Of a stretch of DNA of 64,000 nucleotides, positions 10,970 to 19,276 are shown in pieces. The notes beneath the pieces are model-generated. The model did not search any database. It was not told the origin of the DNA and worked only from the letters and a program-made list of their open reading frames with translations. The position numbers were made by a program, and so were the translations under genes. This DNA is from Phenylobacterium kunshanense. Lineage in GTDB: Bacteria; Pseudomonadota; Alphaproteobacteria; Caulobacterales; Caulobacteraceae. The stretch spans positions 620,001 to 684,000 of the forward strand of contig NZ_QFYS01000001.1 in NCBI RefSeq assembly GCF_003254525.1, read 5' to 3'. Numbering within the stretch: position 1 is the stretch's first letter; every line of letters starts with the position of its first letter.

Positions 10970-11863
10970 CTAGAAGGCCCGCGTCAGCCCGAAGCTGAAC
11001 TGGCGGTAGTCGTAGGTGTAGCCCGCGCCCACCGGCGTGTTGCTGTAGGCGAAGGCTGCATCCAACGCCCAGCCATGCTGGGCAGGCGGGCTGGTGAGTT
11101 GGCCGCTCACCGTCCGCGCCGCGCGCCACTTGCCGCCCGTCTGCTTCTGTGCGCCCAGGCCGGCCGCCACGACGTAGCGCCAGCCGTGCGTCCGGCGGCG
11201 GATCTGCAAGGTCGGCGTCACCTGGATGAAGTTCCGAGGCGAGAAATAGTCGTATTCGCCTGGGTCACTGCTGTGGAACCAGCGCGAGCGGAGTTGGGCG
11301 GTGAGCCCCCACTCGGGCTGCACGACGTGGACGTAGCTGGCCCTGAGGTGGAGCCGCTCGTTCCGGCCCGTGAACGCCTGCACGGCGCCCACCGCCGTCA
11401 GCGTGTTCCGCGCATCGATCGGCAGGTCCAGGGCCGCGCCCGCAAAGGTGTAGTAGACGCCCCGCGCGAGCCCCTGCGGTGTCTCGATGATCTCGCGTTC
11501 GACGAAATACTCCTGACGCCAGCGGGCGTTGTTGTGGGCGTTGAGGGCGCCGAGCACGGTGTCACCGTCGGTTCCCACCTGGGCCTTCCAGGTCCAGTCC
11601 CCTGCGACGTCCGCCTGGCGGTAGTAGACTCGGATGTCCTCCGTCGTCTTCTGTCCGAGCGGGCTGAACCTGGCCGTCTCGACCCGGACGCCCTGGTGGC
11701 GGTCGGGCCCTTCGCGCCGCCAGTCCACATTAGCGCCGAACCGAGCGACCTCGGTCTTGTCCGCGTCGGACGATGTGAAGGCGTCGACCGTGATCGCCTG
11801 ACCAGCCGCGGCTGTCGGCGCCGCCCCGAGCACCAGCAGCGCAAGGATCGGCCCGCGCCTCAT
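10970..11863 (-). CDS. Predicted outer-membrane beta-barrel protein, YaiO-like
   Basis: 297 residues starting at the ATG that overlaps the glycosyltransferase stop (ATGA). A signal peptide (MRRGPILALLVLGAAPTAAAGQA) precedes alternating amphipathic strands rich in Tyr, Trp, Arg and Gly, and the protein ends in a terminal phenylalanine (FSFGLTRAF), the usual outer-membrane insertion signal. The 15 or so strands suggest a barrel of the YaiO type. Tight coupling to a processive-type glycosyltransferase suggests a role in exporting or anchoring a polysaccharide. The family match is by pattern only. Confidence 0.7.
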   Translation of the reverse strand: MRRGPILALLVLGAAPTAAAGQAITVDAFTSSDADKTEVARFGANVDWRREGPDRHQGVRVETARFSPLGQKTTEDIRVYYRQADVAGDWTWKAQVGTDGDTVLGALNAHNNARWRQEYFVEREIIETPQGLARGVYYTFAGAALDLPIDARNTLTAVGAVQAFTGRNERLHLRASYVHVVQPEWGLTAQLRSRWFHSSDPGEYDYFSPRNFIQVTPTLQIRRRTHGWRYVVAAGLGAQKQTGGKWRAARTVSGQLTSPPAQHGWALDAAFAYSNTPVGAGYTYDYRQFSFGLTRAF

Positions 11864-13299
11864 GGCCGCCCCCAGCTCTTCCGAAGCCCCAGCGCCTCGG
11901 ACGCATAGCCCAGCACGCAGATGGGCTGGAGGATCATGTTGTAGGCGAAGGCGTACAGCATGAAGCCGGAGACGTTGTGGCGGACCCTGAGACGCTCCTG
12001 ACGGAAGGTGCGCCGCTCGACCTTGAACATCAGCAGGTTCCAGATCGCCGCCAGAGGCAAGACCGCCAGGGTGATCGGCCCGGCGATCTCGTAACGGCCG
12101 AAGGCCGCCAGGACGAGGCCGGGGATGAAGACGAAGGTGTAGATCACGTCCATCGGCGGGAAGCAGAGGTTCCACCAGACGAACACCGTCCGAAAACGAG
12201 CCCTGAACAGAAGCCGCCAATGCGCCCGGAAGGCCTCCATCAGGCCCCGCGACCAACGCCGTCGCTGCTGAGCGAAAGCGCCGAGACGCGTCGGAACATT
12301 GGTGAAGCAGATGGCGTCCTCCGCATGTCCGATACGGTCGCCCCGCTCCAGGATCGCCCAGGACAGGACGATGTCCTCGCCCACGCACGGCGGCCAGCCG
12401 CCGACCGCCTCCAGCGCCTCGCGGCGATAGATCGAAAAGGCGCCCTGGGCGACGAGCGTGCCGTGGAACATGCTCTGCATGCGCTTCACGGCGGCGATGC
12501 CATGGAAGTAGTCCCACTCCTGGGCGGCCGTTAGCAGATTGTGGCGCGAATTCCGCACCATGATCGAGCCGGCCACGGCCTGGGTCTCGGGCGGGTCCGA
12601 GAGGATGCGCTCGACCAGATGCGTGAGCCCGTCGGGATGGATCCAGGAGTCCCCATCGACGGTGACGATCAGGTCATGGCGCGCGCGGCTGAGACCGCGG
12701 TTCAGCACCGTCGCCTTCCCGGCGTTGCGGGGAAAGTCCACCAACCGGACATGGAAGCTGGCCGAGAACGGCAGGTCGTCGATCGCGGCGCGCACGACGT
12801 CCGCGGTCCCATCTGTGGAGCCGTCGTTCAGGACCACGATCTCCACCTCGCCCGGATAGTCCTGCCGCGACAGGCTGAGCAGCGTGTCGCGGATCGCGCC
12901 GGCCTCATTGTAGGCGGCGATCAGGATACTGACCGGGGGATAGGCGGCCGGGCGCACGCGCGGGGGACGTCGATCCAGGAGCAGCGTCCCGAACACGAAA
13001 GCGTTCATGAACCCCGGCACGTAGGCGATGAAGGTGATGGCCGTCAGGGCGAAGAGCGGATGTGTGACCGCCGACAGGTCCTGCAACCACGGCTGCGACA
13101 GCCAGATGCTGAGTCCCATCCATCCGAAGGCCAGCGCGCAGATCGCCGCAAACTTCACCGGGATAGTGTGAAAGGACCGATGCGGCGCGGGACCGCCGGG
13201 ATCGGCGCCCGTGCCCGCGCGCCGGAAGTCGACCTCGCCTGCGAGACGCGCGTCGCTTGGGTCGCCAGATCCGACCTTCAGGACAGTTGTGGTTAACAA
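11860..13299 (-). CDS. Membrane glycosyltransferase family 2 (PgaC/YaiP-like, polysaccharide synthase)
   Basis: 479 residues. Two or three N-terminal membrane segments (AAICALAFGWMGLSIWL, LFALTAITFIAYVPGF) precede a GT2 domain with VSILIAAYNE, VVLNDGSTDGT, the VDGDSW metal-binding motif, CVGEDIVLSW and the acceptor/processivity motif QQRRRW; further membrane helices follow. This is the layout of poly-GlcNAc and related synthases that extrude polymer across the inner membrane. The listed start is TTG at 13299 and uncertain. It overlaps the downstream outer-membrane gene, forming a two-gene module. Confidence 0.85.
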   Translation of the reverse strand: MLTTTVLKVGSGDPSDARLAGEVDFRRAGTGADPGGPAPHRSFHTIPVKFAAICALAFGWMGLSIWLSQPWLQDLSAVTHPLFALTAITFIAYVPGFMNAFVFGTLLLDRRPPRVRPAAYPPVSILIAAYNEAGAIRDTLLSLSRQDYPGEVEIVVLNDGSTDGTADVVRAAIDDLPFSASFHVRLVDFPRNAGKATVLNRGLSRARHDLIVTVDGDSWIHPDGLTHLVERILSDPPETQAVAGSIMVRNSRHNLLTAAQEWDYFHGIAAVKRMQSMFHGTLVAQGAFSIYRREALEAVGGWPPCVGEDIVLSWAILERGDRIGHAEDAICFTNVPTRLGAFAQQRRRWSRGLMEAFRAHWRLLFRARFRTVFVWWNLCFPPMDVIYTFVFIPGLVLAAFGRYEIAGPITLAVLPLAAIWNLLMFKVERRTFRQERLRVRHNVSGFMLYAFAYNMILQPICVLGYASEALGLRKSWGRP

Positions 13300-13570
13300 T
13301 TCTTAGGACCGCGCAAACATTTGGCCCGCCCTCATCAATGGAAACCGGCTGGCCTCCTCGAGGTGGACGTCACATTTCGTCGCTCACCTACACTCGCGCG
13401 GCACTTAACTGAGGATGTAGAATATTGTCGCATCGACCCATTATGGGGAGGCGTTGATCCGCAAATACAACTGACAAGCGAAAATGGATAATCATTGCGA
13501 GTATTCGCGCGCCAACGCGCGTCGCGCGAGTGGATTGCGGGCGGCGCGAGCGCCGCGATAGCGTCGCCAC
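13300..13570. other. Intergenic region, comparatively A+T-rich
   Basis: 271 bases between divergently transcribed genes. I see no convincing gene here. It contains GTTAAC next to the glycosyltransferase start and a short GC hairpin (CGCGCG at 13506-13511 and 13516-13521, loop CCAA) before the nucleotidyltransferase gene. It probably holds both promoters, but no clear consensus elements were identified. Confidence 0.5.
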
Positions 13571-14008
13571 ATGACGCCCGACGACGCCCGACGCCTGCAG
13601 GACGGACTGGCCGCGTGGGCGCGGATCGAACCCGGCTGCCGGGCCCTCGCCCTGGTGGGCTCATGGGTCCGAGGGGCGGCGCGCCCCGACTCCGACCTGG
13701 ACCTCATGCTGCTGGCGACGGATCGCGACCACTGGGCGGCGAACGACGGCTGGCTCCGGCAGGTTCTGCGCGAGATCGGCTTTGCTTCAGTGACCATGGC
13801 GCCCGAGACCTATGGCGTCACCCGGGCGTGGCGGGCGTCTCTGGGACCGCAGATCGAGGTGGAAGTGGGGATCGCCGACCAGCAGTGGGCGGGTCTCAAT
13901 CCATTGGACGCCGGGACGCAGCGCGTCGTCCGCGACGGGCTGAAACCCCTGGTGGACAAGGACGGCCTGCTCCGCGCGCTGGTCGATGCCTGCGACGGGG
14001 AACCCTAG
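13571..14008 (+). CDS. Nucleotidyltransferase-fold protein
   Basis: 145 residues. GSWVRGAARPDSDLDL (about 31-46) is the minimal nucleotidyltransferase signature, GS-x-x-RG followed by DxD, with the metal-binding aspartates; the third acidic residue may be in QIEVEVG. Proteins of this size are seen as MNT-type antitoxins or as standalone aminoglycoside-adenylyltransferase-like domains. No HEPN partner is adjacent, so a toxin-antitoxin role is not supported. It converges with the acyl-CoA ligase gene, leaving three bases between the stops. Confidence 0.8.
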   Translation: MTPDDARRLQDGLAAWARIEPGCRALALVGSWVRGAARPDSDLDLMLLATDRDHWAANDGWLRQVLREIGFASVTMAPETYGVTRAWRASLGPQIEVEVGIADQQWAGLNPLDAGTQRVVRDGLKPLVDKDGLLRALVDACDGEP

Positions 14009-14011
14009 TCC

Positions 14012-15589
14012 TCACTCCGCCGCCGCCATCTCCTCAGCCAGCATGGCCCGCAGTTCGGCCTTGGCGACCTTTTCCAGAGTGGAGCGCGGCAGGCTGTCGA
14101 CCAGACGGATGAGGTGCGGGCGTTTGAAGGCGGCCAGGCCCGTGGCGCACGCCGCTGCGATCAGGTCCGCCAGGTCGTCCGGCGCGCCAGGCGTCGCGAT
14201 CACGAAGGCCGCCGGGGCCTCGTCCAGCATCGGGTGGCGCATGGCGACCACCGCCACCTCGGATACGCCGGGAACCCCGGCGATCACCCGCTCGATCTCG
14301 GAGGCGGCCACGTTCTCGCCGCCGACCTTGAGCATGTCCTTCGAGCGGTCGGCGAAATAGAGGAAGCCGTCCTCGCCCCGACGCACGCGGTCGCCGGTGA
14401 TGAACAGGCCGTCCGGGCGGAAGGCCGCGGCGGTGGCGGCGGGATCGCCCGCGTATTCCAGGAACAGCGACACGCCTCGCTGGCCGCCGACGAAGAGGTC
14501 GCCCACTTCGCCGGGCGCCACCGGCTCGCCGTGCTCGTCCAGGACATGGATCTCATAGGCCGGCGACGGGCGGCCCATCGACATCGGCGCGTCAGGCTGG
14601 TGCGCGGAGCCGACCGTGCCGTGGGTGATCGTCTCGGTCATGCCCCACCAGCCGATGGTCTTGACGCCGAACAGGCGGTCCCACGCCGGCTCGCATACCC
14701 CGTTGCCCCAGAAGCGGTAGCGGTGGTCCTTCGGGACCGGCTGGCTGGCCAGGGCCTTGGCGCAGAACGGCACCAGCGAACTCCACGTGGCTCCGTGCTT
14801 CAGCGAGACGTCCCAGAAGCGGGAGGCCGAGAAGCGCGGCATGAGCACCACCGTCGCCCCGGCCCACAGCGCCGCCAGCACCGAGTAGGACTGAGCATTG
14901 GTGTGGAACAGCGGCAGGTGCGTCAGGTGGACGTCGTCGGGCCGCAGGTCCTCGTTCTGGGCGCACATACGCGCGCCCCACAGGGCGTTGGCGTGGGTCC
15001 AGAGCACGGCCTTGGGCCGGGCCGTCGTGCCAGAGGTGTACTGGATGCCGAAGTGCGCCCACGGATCATGCGGCCGCGACGCCAGGGCGCCCGGGTCGCC
15101 GAGCAGCGCGTCGAAGGCCTCGAAGGCGGCCACGTCGTCCTGCGCCGGCGCGCCGTTGTCCGTCTCCGTCACGACGACCCAGGGCAGGTGCGGTGCGGAC
15201 TCGGCCAGCAGCGCAGCGAACTTCGGCTGGGTGACCGCGCCGACAGCCCCGCTATGCGTGGCGAAGTAGGCCAGCTCGTCCTTGGCGGACTTGGCGTTGG
15301 TGGTCACGGCCACCGCCCCGGCGTAGGCGCAGCCCAGCCAAGCGATCACCGACTCCGGGCAGTTGTCGAGGTGGACGATGATCCGCTGGCCGAGCTGGAC
15401 CCCGCGCGCCTGAAGACCCGCGGCGAAACGTCGGACATCATGAGCGAATTCCGCATAGCTCCAGGTGCGGCCGCCGCCCTCGAACGGCTCCCAGATCAGG
15501 AACGGGTGGTCGCCCCGATGGACCGCCTGGTTGTCGATCGGGGTGCGGATGTCCATGCCCTCGAAGGGCGTCAGCGGTCGCGGGCTCAA
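14012..15589 (-). CDS. AMP-dependent acyl-CoA synthetase/ligase
   Basis: 525 residues of the ANL superfamily. Core motifs: P-loop YTSGTTARPKAV, GWWGMTET for adenylate binding, GDRVRRGEDGFLYFADRSKDMLKVGGENV for the hinge, and an invariant lysine near STLEKVAKAEL. It should activate a carboxylic acid to its CoA thioester through an acyl-AMP. Last gene of the aromatic operon, it may handle a side-chain acid or a ring-cleavage product. Start is TTG at 15589 overlapping the TetR stop; ATG at 15556 (MDIRTPIDNQ) is an alternative. Confidence 0.9.
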   Translation of the reverse strand: MSPRPLTPFEGMDIRTPIDNQAVHRGDHPFLIWEPFEGGGRTWSYAEFAHDVRRFAAGLQARGVQLGQRIIVHLDNCPESVIAWLGCAYAGAVAVTTNAKSAKDELAYFATHSGAVGAVTQPKFAALLAESAPHLPWVVVTETDNGAPAQDDVAAFEAFDALLGDPGALASRPHDPWAHFGIQYTSGTTARPKAVLWTHANALWGARMCAQNEDLRPDDVHLTHLPLFHTNAQSYSVLAALWAGATVVLMPRFSASRFWDVSLKHGATWSSLVPFCAKALASQPVPKDHRYRFWGNGVCEPAWDRLFGVKTIGWWGMTETITHGTVGSAHQPDAPMSMGRPSPAYEIHVLDEHGEPVAPGEVGDLFVGGQRGVSLFLEYAGDPAATAAAFRPDGLFITGDRVRRGEDGFLYFADRSKDMLKVGGENVAASEIERVIAGVPGVSEVAVVAMRHPMLDEAPAAFVIATPGAPDDLADLIAAACATGLAAFKRPHLIRLVDSLPRSTLEKVAKAELRAMLAEEMAAAE

Positions 15590-16263
15590 TGGGCGGCTCC
15601 GGAAGGGTCCTGAAAGGCGGCGGCGTAGGCGCCCTGGCGTACGATCTCCTCGCTGGCCTGGGCGGCGATCTGGTCGGCCTCGCCGCCCGCCAGGCCCAAG
15701 CCGCGGAGCAGAAGCGACAACATCTGCTGGGAGAGGCTGACGGCCAGGCTGGAGGTCGGCTCCTGAACCACTCGAACGAGGGCCAGCTGCGTCACGCCTA
15801 GAACGTAGAGCACGGCGGCTTCGAGCGTCGGGACGACAAAGCGGCCGGCCGCGAGGCCGGCCGAGACGTCGTCCACCAAGCCGCGATTAAGCGGCGCGCT
15901 CATCGAGGTATGCCCGCTGTGGACGCGCACCAGCACGCCCGCGCGCTCGGGCTCGTCCAGGGCAAAGCGGAGATAGGTGCAGACCGCGCGGGCGACCCGT
16001 CGGGCCGGATCCTCGACCTCGGCGTTGGCGCGGTCGACAGCGCGCTCGATTCTGCCCCGGATCTCGGCCGAGATGGCGCGAACGAGCCCCTCACGGTCGG
16101 TGAAGTGGTTGTAGAAGCTGCCCTTCCCGACCTCGGCCGCCTGGACGATGTCGTCCACGGTGACGGCGTCGACCGGCCGCTCGCAGAACAGCCGGCGCCC
16201 CGCGGCGATCAGCGCCGCGCGTGTGCGTTCGGCGCGAGGGTTACGGCGCTCAGCCGGAGTCAC
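15586..16263 (-). CDS. TetR-family transcriptional regulator inside the aromatic operon
   Basis: 225 residues from a GTG at 16263, three bases after the GST stop; longer readings upstream only shadow that gene. The N-terminal helix-turn-helix RLFCERPVDAVTVDDIVQAAEVGKGSFYNHFTDREGLV is a standard TetR domain. The C-terminal ligand domain is all-helical. Located within the operon of extradiol dioxygenase and hydroxylase genes, it most likely represses it and responds to the aromatic substrate or a CoA ester. A candidate operator lies at 20224-20237. Confidence 0.9.
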   Translation of the reverse strand: MTPAERRNPRAERTRAALIAAGRRLFCERPVDAVTVDDIVQAAEVGKGSFYNHFTDREGLVRAISAEIRGRIERAVDRANAEVEDPARRVARAVCTYLRFALDEPERAGVLVRVHSGHTSMSAPLNRGLVDDVSAGLAAGRFVVPTLEAAVLYVLGVTQLALVRVVQEPTSSLAVSLSQQMLSLLLRGLGLAGGEADQIAAQASEEIVRQGAYAAAFQDPSGAAH

Positions 16264-16265
16264 GT

Positions 16266-16892
16266 TCAGACCTCCGATCTCAACCTCATCTCCTCGCCCA
16301 GGATCGCGACGAGCTCCGGACGCGCAAGCAGCGCCTGCTGGAACCGGTCGAGATTCGGGTAAGCGGGCAAGCGGCCCGCGAAGGCCGGCGCGGCGCGCCA
16401 CATCAGGAACGTGAGCAGGTAGAGGTCGCAGACGCTGAAGGCGTCCAGCAGGTGGTCGCGGCCGTCGAGCCGGGTGTCGATGTCGGCGAGGGCGGCGGCC
16501 ACGCGTTCGAGCGCCGCGTCGCGGGCGGCGTCGCTGTCGCAGCCGGGCGGCGGGAACATCGCCGCCGAGAGCGCGGCGTGCAGGGTGCTGGACAGGAACG
16601 AGAGCCAACTCTGGGCCTGGGCGCGCTGGAACGTGCCCACCGGCGGTAGGAGTCCGGACGCGGGCGCGAGGTCAGCGATGTAAGGCAGGATGGCCGTGGA
16701 CTCGGTCAGGACCCCGTCGCCTGTCTCGAGGGCGGGAACCTTTCCGCGCGGGTTAATCTGCAGATAGGCCGGCGCCTTCTGCTCGCCCCGGGTCGTGCGG
16801 ACTACGACGATCTCGTGCGGCAGGCCTGAGAGGGCCAGGGCGAAGCGGCTGGCGAGCGAACACGCCATGGGGGCGTGGTGGAGGCGAAGCAT
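16266..16892 (-). CDS. Glutathione S-transferase family protein
   Basis: 208 residues with the thioredoxin-like N-terminal domain (LHHAPMACSLASRFALALSG, then PRGKVPALETGDG with the cis-proline, and LTESTAILPYIADL with the glutathione-binding Glu-Ser) and a helical C-terminal domain. The N-terminal AxxCS pattern is of the beta/theta kind. In an extradiol cleavage operon it may isomerise or detoxify a ring-cleavage product, as maleylpyruvate isomerases do, but this is inference. Confidence 0.9.
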   Translation of the reverse strand: MLRLHHAPMACSLASRFALALSGLPHEIVVVRTTRGEQKAPAYLQINPRGKVPALETGDGVLTESTAILPYIADLAPASGLLPPVGTFQRAQAQSWLSFLSSTLHAALSAAMFPPPGCDSDAARDAALERVAAALADIDTRLDGRDHLLDAFSVCDLYLLTFLMWRAAPAFAGRLPAYPNLDRFQQALLARPELVAILGEEMRLRSEV

Positions 16893-16910
16893 CGAAGGGT
16901 TCCCTGACGA

Positions 16911-18410
16911 TCAGGCGGCGCGCTGGAGCGGCGCCAGGGCGCGGTCCCAGGCTGCCAGCAGCGCGGCCGGCTCCCCGGTCCCGAAGACGTAGCGGTCGGG
17001 GCGAACCAGCACGGCCGGGGCGTCCTGCGCCTCCAGCCAGGCGAGGACGCCGGCGCGGAAGGGCGCGATCAGGTCGTCCTGGACGCAGACCACCTCGACG
17101 CCGCGCGCCGAGACCGGCGCCGGCGCGCGAGTGATCAGCCAGGCGCCGCCACCCAGCGCGTCGTCCAGGCGCAAGCGTCGCACCCCCTCGCCCGCCGTCG
17201 GCTGCGGGAACATCCCGCCAGCGCCGGGCGAGCCGGCCAGGATGCAGCCAGTAGCGAACGGCGCCGGCCGAATCGGCGGCAGCGGCGGCGCCCCGGCCGC
17301 CCGGCGGGCCAGCATTTCGGCGTCGCGCGCGGCGGCGGCGGCAGGGTCCAGCGCGCAGACCACCCGGCCCATGCCGATGGCCAGCTCGATCAGCGCCCGC
17401 GTATGGGGCTCGCGCTCGGCCTGATAGGTGTCGAGCAGGGTCTCATCCGCCCCGTCGCGCAGGACGGCGGCCAGCTTCCAGGCGAGATTGGCCGCGTCAC
17501 GCAGGCCCGAGCACATCCCCTGTCCCGCGAAAGGCGGCGTCTGGTGGGCCGCATCCCCCGCCAGCAGCACCCGCTGCTGGCGCCAAGTCTCCGCCACCAG
17601 CCCGTGGAAACGATATACGGCGCGGCGCTCGATCTCCACGGGCCCGCAGTCCCAAGGCGCGATGAGCGACTGGATAACCTCGTCGGCCAACATGGCGTCG
17701 ACCGCTTCGCCCGGCAACAGCATGAACTCCCACCGATGCCGCCCCGGGCCGCTGAGCACACAGGTCGTGGGCCGGGCGGGGTCGCAGATCTGCAGGTTGA
17801 CGTCCGGCGTGCGCGCGCCGGGCAGCACCTTCACGTCGACCACCAGCCACGGCTCGTCGAACTGATAGTCGAATAGCCGCCCGCCGGTCGCGGCGCGGAC
17901 GGCGCTGGAGCCTCCGTCGCAGCCGACCAGGTAGTTGGCCCGGATCGTCGCCGGGCCATCGGCGTCGCGGATCTCGGCCGTGACGCCCTCGGCGTCCTGC
18001 GTCAGGCGTTCGAAGGCGCAGCCCAGGCGCACGTCGGCCAGTGGCGAGCCGGCGAGGACGTCGCGCAGGGCTCGCTCCAGGCTGGGCTGGTGGAACATGT
18101 AGCCGGCCGCCCAGCCCGAGGGCGTCTGCGCCGGCGGATCCAGGCACATGAGCAGTTGGCCGTCCGCGGCGCGGAATTCGTAGGCCGGCAGCTCACGGGC
18201 GTTGCGGCGCACCTGCTCGGCGACGCCGAGCTGCTGCAGAATCCGCATGATCTCGTGGTCGAGGTGGACCGCGCGGGGCATTGGATAGATCTCGGTGTCG
18301 CGGTCAATGGCGATCACCGAGACGCCGGCGTCGACCAGCAGCGCCGCCAAGGCGGCGCCCACGGGGCCCAGGCCGACGATGAGCACGTCGCATTCGTCAA
18401 ACGCGGCCAT
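16911..18410 (-). CDS. FAD-dependent aromatic hydroxylase, MhpA-like
   Basis: 499 residues, starting at ATG 18410, two bases after the FAH-gene stop. GLGPVGAALAALLVDAG is the FAD-binding GxGxxG, and the protein has the DG motif (VGCDGGSSAVRAATG) and the GDAAHQTPPFAGQGMCSGLRDAANLAWKL block of class A flavoprotein hydroxylases. It resembles 3-(3-hydroxyphenyl)propionate hydroxylase, which prepares a catechol for extradiol cleavage by the enzyme encoded two genes upstream. The exact phenolic substrate is unknown. An apparent in-frame extension to 18755 shadows the neighbour. Confidence 0.9.
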   Translation of the reverse strand: MAAFDECDVLIVGLGPVGAALAALLVDAGVSVIAIDRDTEIYPMPRAVHLDHEIMRILQQLGVAEQVRRNARELPAYEFRAADGQLLMCLDPPAQTPSGWAAGYMFHQPSLERALRDVLAGSPLADVRLGCAFERLTQDAEGVTAEIRDADGPATIRANYLVGCDGGSSAVRAATGGRLFDYQFDEPWLVVDVKVLPGARTPDVNLQICDPARPTTCVLSGPGRHRWEFMLLPGEAVDAMLADEVIQSLIAPWDCGPVEIERRAVYRFHGLVAETWRQQRVLLAGDAAHQTPPFAGQGMCSGLRDAANLAWKLAAVLRDGADETLLDTYQAEREPHTRALIELAIGMGRVVCALDPAAAAARDAEMLARRAAGAPPLPPIRPAPFATGCILAGSPGAGGMFPQPTAGEGVRRLRLDDALGGGAWLITRAPAPVSARGVEVVCVQDDLIAPFRAGVLAWLEAQDAPAVLVRPDRYVFGTGEPAALLAAWDRALAPLQRAA

Positions 18411-18412
18411 GA

Positions 18413-19261
18413 TCACACCTCGTTGGCGCAGGGGTTGTCGAGGGCGCCCAGGCCGTCGATCTCGACGCGGACCCGGTCGCCGTCCTTCAGGAACCGCATG
18501 GGCTTCATGGCCGCGCCGATGCCGCCCGGCGTGCCGGTGAAGATCAGGTCGCCGGGCTCCAGGGTCATGGCGTGGCTGAGGTGCTCGACCTGGTCCCAGA
18601 CGTCGAAGACCAGGTGGCGGGTGTTGGAGCTTTGGCGCTCCTCGCCGTTGACGAGGCAGCGGATGCCGAGGGCGTGCGGGTCGGGGACCTCGTCGGCCGT
18701 GGTGATCCACGGACCGAACGGCGCGTGCGTGTCGAACGACTTGCCCAGCACCCACTGCGGCGTGCGGTGCTGCCAGGCCCGCTCGGTGGCGTCGTTGCCG
18801 CAGCAGTAGCCGAAGATGGCGGCGGGCGCGTCCTCGCGGGTGATGTGGCGGCCGCCCTGCCCGATCACGGCCACCAACTCGGCCTCGTAGTCGAGCGCCT
18901 GGGAGACCCTGGGCACCTGGATCGGATCATAGGGTCCGTTGGCGGCGGTAGGCGCCTTGGAGAACCAGACCTGGTGCTCCGGCGTGCCCAGATTGCTCTC
19001 GGCGATGTGGTCGGCGTAGTTCAGGCCGATGGCCATGATCTTGCCGGGGCGGCGGATCGGCGCGAGCAGTCGCACCTGGTCCAGCGAGACGGCGTCCGCC
19101 TGGGCCTCAACCACAGTGCGGACCTTGGCCTCGACCTGCGGCCAGGCGGCGATCAGGGCGGTCATCTCGACGGGCAGCCCAGCGCCGAGGGGGACGATGC
19201 GGTCGCCGACGACGGCGCCCAACTGCGGGCCTGCGCCCGCGTCGAAGGTGGCGAGTTTCAT
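18413..19261 (-). CDS. Fumarylacetoacetate hydrolase (FAH) family protein
   Basis: 282 residues. The FAH core is present: IGLNYADHIAESN, the metal-binding DYEAELVAVIG, and the C-terminal LEPGDLIFTGTPGGIG. Members cleave or decarboxylate C-C bonds in diketo acids and include 2-hydroxypenta-2,4-dienoate hydratases, fumarylpyruvate hydrolases and oxaloacetate decarboxylases. Between an extradiol dioxygenase and an aromatic hydroxylase it most likely processes the ring-fission product. A GGACTCCC-type ribosome site lies upstream. Confidence 0.9.
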   Translation of the reverse strand: MKLATFDAGAGPQLGAVVGDRIVPLGAGLPVEMTALIAAWPQVEAKVRTVVEAQADAVSLDQVRLLAPIRRPGKIMAIGLNYADHIAESNLGTPEHQVWFSKAPTAANGPYDPIQVPRVSQALDYEAELVAVIGQGGRHITREDAPAAIFGYCCGNDATERAWQHRTPQWVLGKSFDTHAPFGPWITTADEVPDPHALGIRCLVNGEERQSSNTRHLVFDVWDQVEHLSHAMTLEPGDLIFTGTPGGIGAAMKPMRFLKDGDRVRVEIDGLGALDNPCANEV

Positions 19262-19276
19262 GGGAGTCCTCTGAAT

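Noticed and set aside
13571..14008. MNT-HEPN toxin-antitoxin pair
   Set aside because: The nucleotidyltransferase signature is there, but no HEPN-domain gene is adjacent on either side.
16911..18755. A 614-residue reading of the hydroxylase gene
   Set aside because: The first 115 residues overlap the FAH gene in another frame and are Arg/Pro-rich nonsense. The real start is ATG 18410, with the FAD motif right after it.
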